Positions 1 to 11,712 of a DNA stretch of 64,000 nucleotides are shown here, piece by piece. Both the position numbers and the translations under genes were made by a program. This DNA comes from Pomphorhynchus laevis (lineage: Eukaryota; Acanthocephala; Palaeacanthocephala; Echinorhynchida; Pomphorhynchidae): the NCBI GenBank assembly GCA_012934845.2, contig WNNJ02001766.1, positions 186,001-250,000 on the forward strand, written 5' to 3'. The notes under the pieces were generated by a model, which was not told the origin of the DNA, did no database searches, and worked only from the letters and a program-made list of their open reading frames with translations. Within the stretch, counting starts at the first letter, position 1; every line of letters begins with the position of its first letter.

Positions 1-790
1 CTTTCTAGCAACGTGCACCTAGTTATCCGCTTCATACAGCTCATTCACGTAATACTTCAACCGAGTCGTATGAAAGGTGTTTAACGGCATAAATAGCTCT
101 GAATTATTCACAGTAAACAGAGGCGTCTTGCAGGGCGATCCATTAAGTACGCAACGCTTCTCCATTTTTGTTGTCGATTTGCCTTCGTACCTCAGTGATT
201 TAACGAGTACGAGCGTATGCGCACCTTATGCTGGTGATCTGGCTATATTTTCTCCAGATTTATTGTCTTTTCAGATACCCTTAAACAGTCTATCAGGTTA
301 TTTTACTAAGAATCATTTAACCATAAAGGTACAGAAGTCCAGAGCAATTAAATTTCATCTTTTTTTTGTGGTCCTATATGTAAAAGTGATAGGTTGAGCA
401 TTGGAAATAAAGTTCTCGAATTCTGATTTTCGTACAACTATTTGGGAGTTCTACAAAATGGTCATTCACTGAACATCTGCATCTTAAATACGCCAAAAAT
501 GTAATCGCCACGTTCTCTGTCGAAAACCTAAGAGCGCTGTCTTTGCAGGGGTATTAAGATATTTTCAATCAATTCTGATTCCGATTGTGACTTACGCATT
601 ACCTACTATTTGCTCGGATCTAACCCGATACAATGTTGAGCAAATAGATAAAGTGCAATGGCGGTTTGTTAAGAACGTTGTCGGAATTTCACCAAAGTGC
701 TCTTCACGTGTAGTCGCTTTTCTTTCTTCGTTAGATCTATGCTCCAAATACATAAGGCTACATATGACTTAATCCATATGTAGCCTTAAA
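1..790 (+). mobile_element. LINE family C relic (RT core and post-RT region)
   Basis: Decayed non-LTR retrotransposon. The stretch at 77-397 reads as the RT palm: GVLQGDPLS (motif B) followed by the active-site box, here YAGDLAI where the family norm is YADD, so a catalytic aspartate is lost. The stretch at 587-772 reads as the post-RT region (ALPTICSDLT, then FVKNVVGISPK). The two parts are in different frames with non-coding sequence between them, so the copy is dead. It is cut by the window start and ends near a 14-bp hairpin (753-788). A second scrap of the family lies at 49155-49275. I would place it near Jockey/R1 elements, but the clade is inferred. Confidence 0.7.
753..788. repeat. 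14-bp perfect hairpin at LINE C / LINE A junction
   Basis: Arms 753-766 (taaggctacatatg) and 775-788 are exact reverse complements around an 8-bp spacer. The hairpin sits where the LINE C reading ends, about 65 bp before LINE A sequence starts. Confidence 0.8.
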
Positions 791-854
791 TACATATGGC
801 TTCTCCTTACGCACTGTATCATGGTTTTCTTCATATCTATCAAACCGTGCTCTT

Positions 855-1738
855 CGCGTGTGTTCTAACTATTCTCTTTCCCAGTCTTGCATCCCGTCCG
901 GTGTTCAACAAGGCTCCGTATTAGGTCCTTGGCTTTTATCTCTTCTTCTCGGTGATATGTCTTCTATTTCTCATACATTTAACTTCCATGTTATGCAATA
1001 TGCTGATGACATTCTAATCCATGTTCATGCACCTGCTTATCGTATTCATGATCTTAGTGTTTCTGCTTCCAACTATTTTGCCTCAATTTTCAATCATATT
1101 TCTTCTCTTCGTCTTACTCTAAATCCTAATAAATCCAAAATAATGTGGATCATTCCTCGACGCCCCGGCTTAAAATCTCCCTCCGTATTATAAAATTCTA
1201 CAATTCTTCTTATCGTTAACAATCTCGTTTTCATAGGATTTCGACAGCAGACTTTCACTTAAGCATTTCGTTAGAGATAAAGTACGTTCATCTACCCTGA
1301 TTCACCGCAACCTCCGTCAAATTCGTAGATTTTGACGGAGGTTGATAGATTGATAGATTTTCCTTCTTGTATGACTCTTATCTTTTCTTTTCTTTTCTCA
1401 AGGCTCGATTACTGTCTTAGTCTATTTTCCTACTCACCTAAATATAATGTTCTTTCACTAAAACGCATAGTAAATGCAGCCGTCTGAATTCTCCTCCGTC
1501 TTCGTCGTTTTGATCATACATCTCACCATTTTGCTTCTCTCGATTTGTCTACAATTTATTGTCGTGTTCAAATTCGTCTTCTTATCGTTGCTTTCCGCCT
1601 TGTAACTCTTCATACCCCTTCATTTCTCAATCTTCCTTTTCTTGATAATTCTCGTCCTGTTTACTGTTCCTTGCGTTCATGTAATTCCCATCTTTTACAT
1701 GTCCCAAACTACTCTACCTCCTTTGGACTCCGCTCATT
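855..1738 (+). mobile_element. LINE family A, 5'-truncated copy 1
   Basis: Matches the RT half of the near-complete LINE A at 58040-62570. At 858-1193 it reads SGVQQGSVLGP (motif B) and QYADDILIH (catalytic YADD), then NPNKSKIMWI. The later part (1545-1738) reads as the C-terminal region (LPFLDNSRPVYC, HVPNYSTSFGLRSF). Frame breaks and a 13-bp inverted duplication (1308-1344) interrupt it. It stops abruptly at about 1738, where a second LINE A copy begins inside the segment that follows KIMW. Non-functional. Confidence 0.8.
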
Positions 1739-2530
1739 CATTGTGGTTCCTTCCTCAACGCCCTGGCTTATAACATCCCTCCATATCATTAAATTCTACA
1801 ATTCTTCCTATCATTAACAATCTCGTTTTCCTAGGCTTCCATTTCGACAATCAACTTTCACTTAAACCTTGCGTTAGAGATAAAGTACGCTCATCCACTC
1901 TAATTCTCCGCAACCTCCGTCAAGTTCGTAGATTGATCGATTTCCCATTATGTATGATTCTCATATCTTCCCTTATTTTCTCAAGACTTGATTACTGTCT
2001 TAGTCTATTTTCCAAATCACCTCAATCCACTCTTCTTCCACTACAACGCATCGTAAACGTAGCCGTCCGAGTTCTCCTCCGTCTTCGTCGTTTTGATCAT
2101 ACATTCCACCATCTTAGGTCTCTCAATTTGCCTACCATTTATTCTCGTGCTCAAATTCGTCTTCTCCTCATTGCTTTCCGCCTTGTAATTTTTCATACCC
2201 CTTCATTTATCAACCTTCCTTTTCTCGACAATTCTGGTCCTGATTACTGTTCTTTGCGTTCCCGTAATTCCCTTCTTTTACATGTCCCAAACTACTCTAT
2301 CTCTTTTGGCTTCCGCTACTTCCTCGTGGCTGCTCCTCTCTCGTTGAATCATCTGCCCATTTATATACGCCAATCAACCTCAATGCCGTGTTTCAAACGC
2401 CAAATCCGGTCTCATTTAAACAATTTAAGAAATTTCTCTATATGACTTTTGCTGTTTTTTAGTTAGTGGACTTGTAAGCGTGCAGTTGACACGCATTTGC
2501 CACTTTAAATAAGTTATTATTATTGTTATT
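1739..2530 (+). mobile_element. LINE family A, 5'-truncated copy 2 with 3' end
   Basis: Starts just after the RT motif block of family A and runs to the true 3' end. The long open stretch 1933-2445 encodes the C-terminal region (RLDYCLSLFSKSP, LPLQRIVNVAVRVLLRLRRF, LPFLDNSGPDYC). The 3' end has the family hairpin (gcgtg/cacgc at 2478-2494), then atttgccac and a TTATTA-rich tail. Joining copy 1 directly suggests nested insertion or recombination between copies. Confidence 0.8.
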
Positions 2531-3659
2531 ATAAGAGAATAATTCTTACTTGACATCACCCCTCGTATACGTCTAATCTGAATGTTTTTACGGCAAAATT
2601 GAGTTCTATAAATCATGAGTACCGTAATACTTCTGCATACACATAGTCTACTTGGAGAGGATATTGCAGCAGAAAGCGACCCCGTTTGGGGCGTATCCGT
2701 TCATGGATATCACTACAGGTTCTGTACTATTCGTATCCCGCTACACGAAAGATCCAGCTCATGTATTTGCGCACTACACATTAATGCATTACTATAAAAC
2801 TTATTACTAAATGTGCAGATATCCTTCACGTGTTTCGTTGCCAGTTACTACAGAAGTTTCAACTTAAAGACATTGGATAAAGGATAGGACTAATAAGCAG
2901 TAACTTGTAATATCTTTTTATTTTCTTCTGTCTTTATTTCCTTTTGCCCAATACCGACAGGTAAATGATGCTAAATAAACAACTCCTATCAATATTATAA
3001 TATTAATATAAATATAAGTATATTAATACATTACTATATTATTATATATTAATATTATAATGTTATTATGAGAACACAACAGTGGAACTAGGTTAGCTCT
3101 TAATGTCGGATATGTGAACTAATGTTCAGTTCAATCCGCATCTTAATAGTGTTAAGTTTTTAACTGATTTGAAAAATTGACCTCCATAAATTTGCTGAGA
3201 AAAGAACAGAATTATGGTCGATAGTTTAAGTAAGGTGGATATTTAAATTAATTTATTAACAAACTTAAAGACTGTTAAAATATCCAATATAATGAATAAT
3301 TGATTCAATTTAACATTTAAATATTCAATTATTGCACCATTTAACAGTTAGGTATTGTGACTGTTAACTCCGATAAGAAAGGTCCCCATATAACTAAAAA
3401 GGATTCTGATAACGAATCGGATCAAGTCAACATTTCAATCATATGATTGTTATTCCGGATCGTAATTCAAACATAAAATGTACAACATGCTTCTAATGAA
3501 GGAAAAACATCAATGAATAAAATGCCCTGCCAGAATGGTCACATCTCATAAATGCGGTAAGGCCAATATGCCAGTGTCTGTATTTTTTCTAAACGAGATC
3601 AACTATCATCAGATGTCTTACTTTCCCACCCCAACTTTCAGCTAAAGGTACATATCTAT
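2531..3659. other. AT-rich intergenic DNA
   Basis: No supported gene. A short open stretch at 2615-2797 shows no recognisable motif and looks like chance. Around 2990-3065 there is TA-rich simple sequence. Confidence 0.6.
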
Positions 3660-4720
3660 ATTCTTAATAGGATGGTCAAAGCATTGGTCGTCACTGACAG
3701 CTCCTTTTTGGAGAGTAACATTACAAATTATATAGGCTTTAAAATACATAGGATAGATATATACGTATATTTAGCTTCCAAAACTAGAGAAGAAGTACCA
3801 AGAAAGTGTTTAGTAAATTTAGAAATCGGCAATAAAAAATACTTAAATTTTGACGTTTATTCAACCACAACTATGCACTGACGCTATTTTGGATTTACCA
3901 TTCTTTTGGAAAAAAATGCAATCAAATTTGGTAGATTCTTGGCCTGCTTGGAAATGGGAAGGGCATCAGCAGTTCAAATTGAAAGTCCATAGTTTTTTAA
4001 TATCTCAGCTCAGATTTGCGCCTGATCGTCACAAAAGTTGAAAGTTTTACAACAAAGATAGTATTTATTCTAAACGAAATATAACGAATGTGATACTGAT
4101 GTAATTCAGGAAAGCACTTATCCATATAGAGTTCTAGTTATCGTGGTATCCAGGAATGCTGGTAGGAAACCTGTAGTAGTTTTTTCACAGACTATAAACC
4201 GCTTCATGCTTTTGAATGCTTACCCAGATCGGATACCTGGGATATCCGAACGATATTTCTAAACGGACGATACCCAGATCCAATACCCCCAGATCGATAT
4301 AGCCAGATCAGATATATATAGATTGATATCTGATACATAGATTGGATATCTGAGGGTATCCGAACGATATTTCCAAAAACAAATATTATTCATTTATTGA
4401 CCTCAAATGGATATTTCCTATCCATTGGAAATACACTATACAGCTTTCGAAGCATACGGAAGACTATCAATTCAAGAAAATTCCCACGGGAGTGACCAAT
4501 GGCGTTTTTAGCTCTTTCTTAGGGAGCTGAAACTCCGTTAAATCTCTATTTAATGCATTGGTTTCTCTTTTAGAAAGATCAACGGATTAAAAGGTGTATA
4601 TTATTACCTTGACGACATTATTGTTTGTGGCAAAACGGTTTTGAATCTAGAAAAATCTAAAATGATTTAAAGAAGAATTATACCTATTCGGACTATCAGT
4701 GTATATGATAAAACTGCGTG
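3660..4720 (+). mobile_element. Ty3/gypsy-like retrotransposon fossil
   Basis: Broken LTR-retrotransposon relic. Around 4430-4700 the sequence resembles the Ty3/gypsy RT palm, including FEAYGRL and the YLDDIIVCGK active-site box. The open stretch at 3672-3881 may derive from the protease region, which is less certain. Several breaks; old. No LTRs recognised. Confidence 0.55.
4210..4385. repeat. Degenerate local repeat of a GATATCC-type motif
   Basis: Repeats variants of cagatcgatatc/ggatatcc. The string tatccgaacgatatttc occurs twice, near 4240 and 4357. It reads like a decayed short tandem repeat. Confidence 0.5.
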
Positions 4721-4935
4721 TTGAGACAATACGCACTCTGAAATGCGAAATATTTCACAATATATTACGACACGATCCGGCTCGACTCTCTGCGTTAAAT
4801 CAACAAAATCATATGAAAATCAGACTTTAAAACGACAAGTGTTTATATTCATACTGCAGCAAGTATATCGAATTGTTTTCAACAAAAATATCGACTTTGA
4901 CGAGAGCTTTGACTTGAAAGTTTCATTAAACAGGC

Positions 4936-5050
4936 CTGCTTATCCCACCATCCAACTCTGATATCTTCTCATCCCTTTTCGTCTCATCGCTGTCGGCTCC
5001 ACATCGTTCATCAACCTCCCTTTCTTAGACGGCACTCCCCCCGCATTGGG
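4936..5050 (+). mobile_element. LINE family B scrap
   Basis: A fragment matching 55300-55415 of the LINE B copy (cttttcgtctcatcgctgtc, then ttcatcaacct and cctttcttagacg). It ends where LINE D ORF1 sequence starts. Confidence 0.7.
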
Positions 5051-5070
5051 CGTCGCGTTATTCCCTACCC

Positions 5071-5605
5071 CAGAAGTGCGGGGTGTGCGGGACTTCTACT
5101 ATTCACTCAAGAAAATGCATGGATAAATTACACTGCTCTAACTGCGGGGGGGACACCCCGCCTAATCAAAAAGATGTAAAATTTTTTAAAGAATATCAAA
5201 AAAGGCACATGTGCCCTCAACCTAGACCGACGACTTTTGTGGAGGTTGTCTCGACCGTCAAAGAAGACAGGCTGTCTGATGCAGAAATCCTCAAACTCAT
5301 AAAAGGGAAGAATCAGTCCTCGATGGTACACTGAGAACTTGATTAAGAATATGATAAATCAACTAACGGAGTCCTTACGTTCACCCCCCCCAGCAGGGAA
5401 GGTTAACAATTTCAAGAAGGCTCCCAAATCAAAAAAACGAACAGGTTCTTCACAGAATGTAGCCCCTATGAAGTTAGCCTGTAAAAACTTAATCCGGGAT
5501 TTAGTCAGTACCGAGGAAAATGAAGATAACGCCCGTGGGCAAATGTCTTCACCTTTAGGAACAGGAGGTGGAAAGGATGACCTTTCTGCCTCTAATTCCG
5601 ACTAG
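5071..5605 (+). pseudogene. LINE D ORF1 C-terminal part (zinc knuckles)
   Basis: Encodes a gag-like nucleic-acid-binding region. CGVCGTSTIHSRKC and LHCSNCGGD are CCHC zinc-knuckle segments, followed by a lysine-rich tail (SKKRTGSSQN near 5430). A stop at 5332-5334 splits it into 5083-5334 and 5339-5605, which are in different frames. The N-terminal part of ORF1 is absent. The equivalent segment of copy 2 at 51260-51430 keeps more knuckles. Confidence 0.7.
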
Positions 5606-5638
5606 GCGGAAGGCGTCTACTCCGGTTACACTTTCGTA

Positions 5639-6472
5639 ATGGGAAGTACTCAAGAGCCTTTTTCACTGAATATACTTCACTGGAATTTGGGAGGTGTTTC
5701 TGCCCTTAAGCTTCTATCTGGTAGAGATGCAGATGTTAAAGTCCTTCAAGAGACGCGGTCTATCCGTCTACCCCAGGACATTACTCGATTTATCCCAATA
5801 TCCTCCGTCTTATTCAACTTCTCCTGTTTTGCCATGTCTTGTTTAGTTATAGCACTTGTCAAAAACGGTAAACGCATCAGCCTAGTCAATATCTACATCC
5901 GACCGGGAGATATTCACAAAAAGCGTGTCCTTTTGGACCGTATTTTAAGTAGTGGCTATAACATGTTACTGTGACTTCAACGACAGAACTGGTCGTTGGA
6001 TTAATACAGCACTTCGCAGAGCCAGAAGCGATTATCTTATTCACAAACCACCGACCCCAACCTTTCATTGCTCAACAACAAACTCACTCCTCGACATTTT
6101 ACTCTTACATAGGACGTGGTTGTTAAAACTCATCTGCACTAAACAGTCGCTAACAACTAACCAACTCTCATTATCTAATACGCTGGTGGCTCGAGGAAGA
6201 TACGTTGCTTAGAAGGAAGTTTCATTTTGATCAAATTAGTGACCTTATTTCAGGCAGCTATCCAACTTTTCCCCGAAATAGGGAATGATAGTTTGACCGA
6301 ATTTAATTCTTATCTCTTTTCGCAAGCTACCGGAATCCTTTCGACTACATACAAAGGTCGCATTTACAGTCACACTCCGACAAAACTCAAGGTCATAGCT
6401 AAAATCTCTATGCTTCCTTTAGGCAGGTTCTCTCGAATGAATACTGGAGTACTAGATATTTGCTCTAGCTGA
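5639..6472 (+). pseudogene. LINE D endonuclease (EEP) region, broken
   Basis: Start of ORF2. NILHWNLGGV and VLQETRS match the N-terminal strands of the apurinic-like endonuclease, where N and E bind metal. VNIYIRPGD continues the fold. The copy then changes frame, and the later catalytic DxN and SDH boxes are not clearly readable. The stretches at 5952-6212 and 6227-6472 carry on as linker. Confidence 0.65.
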
Positions 6473-6782
6473 GTAGTGACAGGACGAGTATTGTTCGTCT
6501 TAGTCCCTCTCAGGCTTCCTTCTGGAAGATATTCAAGAAGGAAAAATTTATCTGCTGGCGTGAGAGGACATCGGGGTGGATTGGTAGCGTAGGCCTCGTT
6601 AAAGTCTCGGAGGAGTCATTATCACTGCATAACTATAGAGCCACTCTTTCTCCCCAACCAATCCCGCCTTGGGGTGACTTCAGGAGCAGAGATTTATCCG
6701 TTGCGGATATCCTTAACTTCTAGGGCCCGCTTCCGCGCCCATCAAAAACCGTCGCGACATCTCTTCTCGGACTTGTCAGCTT

Positions 6783-7714
6783 TTGACAGCCGATCAAAGA
6801 AGAGAAGTGGCCGTCACAATACTGTTAGCCTCACCATCCGATGTAGCCGGCATCAACATCAGTCGTAGAATATTTTTACATAAACGAAATCCGGTTTCAT
6901 GTCCTAAAGACCCGCGGCCCATTTCGATTCAAAATTCCCTCTTCTCCATCTACGAAAAAGCGCTTGCGGGTAGAATTTGCAATCATTTAAGTAGGCGTAA
7001 TCTAATCCCACCGAGTTTTCATGGATTGTCAAAGGGCGCTAGGTTCATTCAGCAATTGGTAAAGTGCACCAGTTTTGTCAGGAGAACTGTCATCAGCTTG
7101 CTGTAGCTGTTTTTCTTGATTTTTCTGCTGCATTTGACCGGATCTCCATTCCCTTCGTTACCTACTCTCTCAGGTCCCTCGGGTTGCCTGCAAGAATTGT
7201 TAACAGGGTAAAGGTATTGCTGTATACCAAGCGGTTCTATTATGAAGACGACTCTGATGCACTTCAGTTTTACCCTATTACAGGTGTGCCTCAAGGTTCC
7301 CAACTTTCTCCTATCTTATATCTTGTTAGCTCCATTGTTTTATTCAAGGCATTTAAACGCGATCAAAATCTTGTGGTATACGCTGATGTTTCCACAGCCC
7401 TTTTTTCAGGACACAGGTGCAAAGATGTAGTCTCAGACATCAGCAGTTTCTTTTTAGGATTAAAAGATCAGTTGCCAATATCCAATGTTATTTTAAACTC
7501 AAAAAAATCGCAGGTAGTTGTCTTTCATGGCGTCCCTGCCACCAAAAAGAAACTTAAGAGACTAGCACTCTGTGCAATCTCCTCCATTTTGCAGCATCAA
7601 CCACTACCCATCTTCACGAGTCGAGTAAAATATCTGGGGTTCACCGTTTCGGTGAATTGGTCGGCGAAAGCTGACCTGGATAGACTTAAACGTATTCTGA
7701 AGAGAGCTAGATGA
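6783..7714 (+). pseudogene. LINE D reverse transcriptase, broken
   Basis: The RT fingers appear at 6783-7106 (RPISIQNSLFSIYEKALAGR, LIPPSFHG). A frame change leads into the palm at 7064-7714: VFLDFSAAFDRI (motif A), GVPQGSQLSPILY (motif B) and VVYADVS. The last should be YADD, so the second catalytic aspartate has become valine. KYLGFTV near 7640 is the usual post-palm box. Copy 3 on the minus strand keeps YADDTTALF. Confidence 0.75.
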
Positions 7715-8075
7715 TCTCAGAGACGGGCCTAACATCTGTCATTAAATGGGAAAACCCAAGTACGCCTTTGGGGTACTTGAGATATCTTAGGATTAGTCTT
7801 CTTCTCACGAGGACGTCCCCCAGAGCAAAAACTAAGGTTTCTCAAGCTCCTTATCTCGAAATTACCGACCATAGTCCACCTCGACTGGACTCTTAGAGGG
7901 TGAGATACCCAGACTGGTGCGGCCAGGGGGTTCAGATTCCTCTGAACCTGAGACCGTGAGTGTTGTAGATTATACAAAAGTCGTCGACATAATACTTGAT
8001 CGCTGATTTTAATGCTGTTTAGTTGTTTTCTTTCCTATCAGTTATTATTGTTAATAAAATCTTTATTATTATTCT

Positions 8076-8655
8076 TTTCCAGAATGTTAAGCATACACGA
8101 GAGACGACATCACATTATAAAGAAATAATGCAATATATTTAGAAGCTCTGTGAAATTGGAAGCATTATTTGACGTCGTGACTCTTTACATTCCGGACTGG
8201 CCAGAAGTTTGTAGCCTTGATTTTGATCACACACGCCAATTAAAATTCATTTAATATCACAAAGATGAACGACTATCAAATTATAATGTGCAATATTATT
8301 TTAAATCATAATAAGAATTTATTATTTTGATTGTGATAATTTATAAATTCAGGATTATTTAAATTCAAATATGCAATGTATTGTTCACAATATTTAGTTC
8401 ATTAATACCGTGGAAATATACCATGGTATAATTTCACATAATACTTTTATTTAATTACACTTTTTATTTCAAACGCGGTGAACATTTCAGTGTCAAATAA
8501 CGTTTTTAAAGCAACATTTTTTAAAATGTTGCTTAAAATGCGTAAACATTTTTAAAAGGTAATCTGAAAATATAACTCACACCAGTTTTATTCGTTTTAA
8601 AAAATTATGAGCATACCAGTTTCACTAATAAATGCATTCGGTTAATAAGAACATT
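8076..8655. other. Intergenic DNA downstream of pyrophosphatase
   Basis: AT-rich, no supported gene. It should contain the 3' UTR and polyadenylation signal of the minus-strand pyrophosphatase gene, but no single site can be singled out. Confidence 0.5.
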
Positions 8656-9579
8656 TTAATCGCTAACGAAATGAAGATTGCCGCTATCGCTTGCTTTCGA
8701 ACCACTTCTATCTCCGGCCACTTCAACGGAGCATCCACTAGACTCAAGGTGGCAGCGTTCACTTTCAATGATTTTATCTCGTTCTTCAGCTGTTAAGTTA
8801 TTTTCACATGACTGTAAACATATTTTGGAACGCTTGTCGTTTTTGCATAAATTCTTTCCTTCTTTCATCAGTTGTTTCCATGCTTGGTTTGTGTGTTCAA
8901 CAATCTCCAGTGCAAATTTCTTGTCTTTAAACTGTCCATTAAATGCAATATGATTCGGCTTTTTCCCAGTTGGTACTTTATACAATCGAAACCAGCGAGT
9001 TGAATGTGCTATAAATCCAGGCATTACAACCTCCAAATCTGATATGTCGTTAAGATCAGGTGCTCGCTTGTCGTTCACATCTATGGCTAATATTTTCCAA
9101 TCGGTTTCTCCTTCGTCGAGTAAACCAAGTACACCTAAAACCTTTACTCGTACAATCGATCCAATGTCGTGAATTTTGTTTCCGATTTCAATCACATCCA
9201 ATGGATCATCATCACCGAATGCATCGGTTCCTTCGTATTTGTAATTTGGGTCCTCGTAAGTTTGTGGTAATGCCCCATAATTCCAAATATAGCCATGGTA
9301 GGGAAATAAATTACTTACGTATCGAAGTTCGCCTTTCTTTATATCTTGGCGAATCGGGTTTAATGGATCTTGCTTAGATATTTCCATCTTCGCATTCGTC
9401 CATCTCGGTATTTCAACAACCATGTTAAACTCGTTACTGTTTGGGTCATTAGGATTAGTTCTTAACGGAATATCGTGAAATGGCGAAATAATTCCGCGTT
9501 CCATATCTTTGAAAAATATTCTAAAGCTCTTTGTATACTTCCTGCCAATTTGAACACAGGTAATTGTACTTTTCGACAT
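8656..9579 (-). CDS. Inorganic pyrophosphatase (family I, soluble)
   Basis: Hydrolyses pyrophosphate to two phosphates and so drives biosynthetic reactions; expected in cytosol and nucleus (the fly homologue is also the NURF chromatin-remodelling subunit Nurf-38). One uninterrupted 307-residue frame, against about 290 for typical animal and yeast enzymes. EIPRWTNAKMEI lies at residues 56-67, FPYHGYIWNYGALPQT at 92-107, the signature GDDDPLDV at 122-129 (D123, D125, D128), DEGETDWK at 155-162 and WFRLYKVP at 196-203. Metal and phosphate ligands known from yeast IPP1 are all present. The tail after residue 245 is extra, cysteine- and charge-rich. The start is supported because the N-terminus aligns with family members. 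There is no intron, so it is either an intron-poor locus or an expressed retrocopy. Intact and probably functional. Confidence 0.93.
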   Translation of the reverse strand: MSKSTITCVQIGRKYTKSFRIFFKDMERGIISPFHDIPLRTNPNDPNSNEFNMVVEIPRWTNAKMEISKQDPLNPIRQDIKKGELRYVSNLFPYHGYIWNYGALPQTYEDPNYKYEGTDAFGDDDPLDVIEIGNKIHDIGSIVRVKVLGVLGLLDEGETDWKILAIDVNDKRAPDLNDISDLEVVMPGFIAHSTRWFRLYKVPTGKKPNHIAFNGQFKDKKFALEIVEHTNQAWKQLMKEGKNLCKNDKRSKICLQSCENNLTAEERDKIIESERCHLESSGCSVEVAGDRSGSKASDSGNLHFVSD

Positions 9580-9589
9580 CTACGCAAAA

Positions 9590-11700
9590 TAAAGCAATTT
9601 CAGTATATATAAATCAAATCACCGTTTAGTGAAAGCTTTAACAGATTAGAAAGTTTATCTAATAATACAAGTCATTTTATGCATCATCATTATTATCTAA
9701 CCAATCATTTAGTTTCATATAATTTAATATATTATTAAATTATGTTTGATAAAATTTGATAAAATCAGTGTCTAAGACTTATTAAGATTATTAATAATCT
9801 TAATAATGTATGTTGCATTATCTTAAAATTAGTACAAAATATTAAATACATAAAATATCGCATGCAGGTGAACATTTTCTTAATGTTCAGCAATTTCCAA
9901 CGATTGTTACCGCCGTATATCGTCTAAATCCTTTTACTTGATCTCGTTGAGTGCAAAAAACTAAATCTGATGTTCAAACGTCTACGAACTATGACATGCA
10001 ATATAATATATACAGTTTGCTGCAAAGTTTCCAAATGGATCCAATATATCCGGGCTAGAAATCTCGCTTAGCAAAACCAGTGTGTTACTCATAAATTTCG
10101 AGTTTTTTTCTCCTAATTACGTGCTTCTAGGCAATATGTGTGTCAGTGTAGTTAGTCATCCAAAAGCGACTGATTACAGCTCTTTTCTGTAATATATACC
10201 GGTATGCAGTCGACGATGTGTTTACTATTGGCAGGTGAATTTGTTACGTGAAAGGCTTTATACTAAAAGGAAAATATTCACATAAAAACTACTTGGATAA
10301 CAAAGTAGAATGACATATACGCAAATTGCAAAGAAATTTCGTAACCTACAACGATCTCCAGACTAACGAATAGTGAACACTTTAACAGTGCGAGATAGAC
10401 TTGGTTTTTTAGTTGAACCGTTAAGTTTCAAAGTTGCAGCGCAGCATAAATACGTTAAAAGCAAAATATTACCTTTTATTTTGAGCATAATGAACAAATT
10501 GATAACAGCTAATTCTTTTTAATAAATTAGATCAGCTAACTGAATCTAAGTATTTTACATTATTTAAATAATTAAATAATAAATACTTAAATAATTACAA
10601 ATAATGAACGAATAGTGAAAGTTGACCATGTATCCTTTCATCCAATTATATTATCGACCACAGTAGGGATGGGTTCGATAACGAACGCAGTACTGAAGCA
10701 AATATCAAGACAGATATCCACAGTAGGAATGGGTATTGATAAATCTAATCAATAATTATAAATAAAATAAATAATTTAACATAATAAATAATAAATAATT
10801 TAATAAATAATAAATAATTTAATCAATGTAAAACAAATTATTAATTTACAATTAATAATTATCAAATTATTAATTTTCAATATAATTTAATATTCAATTT
10901 TTATGAAACGATTGTCAATTGTTATAGCGGACGAGAAACACAACGAATGATCAACAAGTTTATGATGAGTCAGTACAATTAATAATACAACTTAAACGGT
11001 TCGTGTTCATTATGATGAACGCAGTGTTGCTTTAATATTCTTATAATAAACTAAATATTTACATAATATTGATAACAGTAAGGTCTTTTTAATAAATGAG
11101 ATCAGCTACTATATTATTATATTAGTATATTATTATATATAATATAATAATATATTAATAAATATATATTAAAATGTATAAAATATTATCAATATTACAT
11201 ATTATATCATATATTATATTAGCTTAAATGGATAAAGATAATATATTAGTATAATATAAAAATACAATCGCTAAGATTATTGTTTATTTATTAAATTCGA
11301 CAAATATTTTTTGTCAATATTATTTTATTATTTATATAATTGGTATAATTATTAGATAATTATATAATTATATACGAATAATCGGTAGATTTTTATTTTA
11401 AAGCCATTATATTGTGAAAAAATTGATGATCTCTGCTCGCGATTTGTTTTTGAAAACAGAAACAGCGTTAGATAAACAAAAAATGCATCGGTGATAATTA
11501 AACTTACTTTTAAAACGTTCAAAGTGAGAAAAATGTTCATAATATATAATGTTTAAAAATTACAGTATTTTATAAGCACATTATATTATCTTTTTATAAG
11601 TATTTTATACTGTTTTTAAATTTAAAATAATAATACATTTAATAAATAATTATAAATAATAAATAATTATAAAAGCTTTAAATAGTTACAATTCAAAACA
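9590..11700. other. Long AT-rich intergenic region
   Basis: Upstream of the pyrophosphatase gene, whose promoter should lie in the first few hundred bases; no clear core element was seen. The string acgaatagtgaa recurs at about 10364 and 10611. A scrap near 10525-10560 (gatcagctaactgaatctaa) matches the 3' end of the YIDD-retroelement repeat family. From 10740 to 11350 there is mostly A/T simple sequence. No supported gene. Confidence 0.55.
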
Positions 11701-11712
11701 TTTTTCATTGTT

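Larger units (their letters stand above)
5050..8075 (+). mobile_element. LINE family D copy 1 (nearly full length, broken)
   Basis: Two-ORF non-LTR retrotransposon: zinc-knuckle ORF1 (5071-5605), endonuclease start (5639-6212), linker (6227-6472) and RT (6783-7714), then a 3' region ending in a TTATTATT tail near 8075. Many frame changes make it inactive. Zinc-knuckle ORF1 plus an EEP-type endonuclease ahead of RT is typical of the Jockey/R1 group; the clade is inferred. Two more copies lie at 51010-53325 (+) and 56505-57495 (-). Confidence 0.8.

Noticed and set aside
2615-2797. 60-residue plus frame as a small gene
   Set aside because: No motif, no conserved neighbour and length within chance expectation.
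8678-9377. Plus-strand open frames of 91 and 105 residues
   Set aside because: They are antisense shadows of the intact pyrophosphatase gene.
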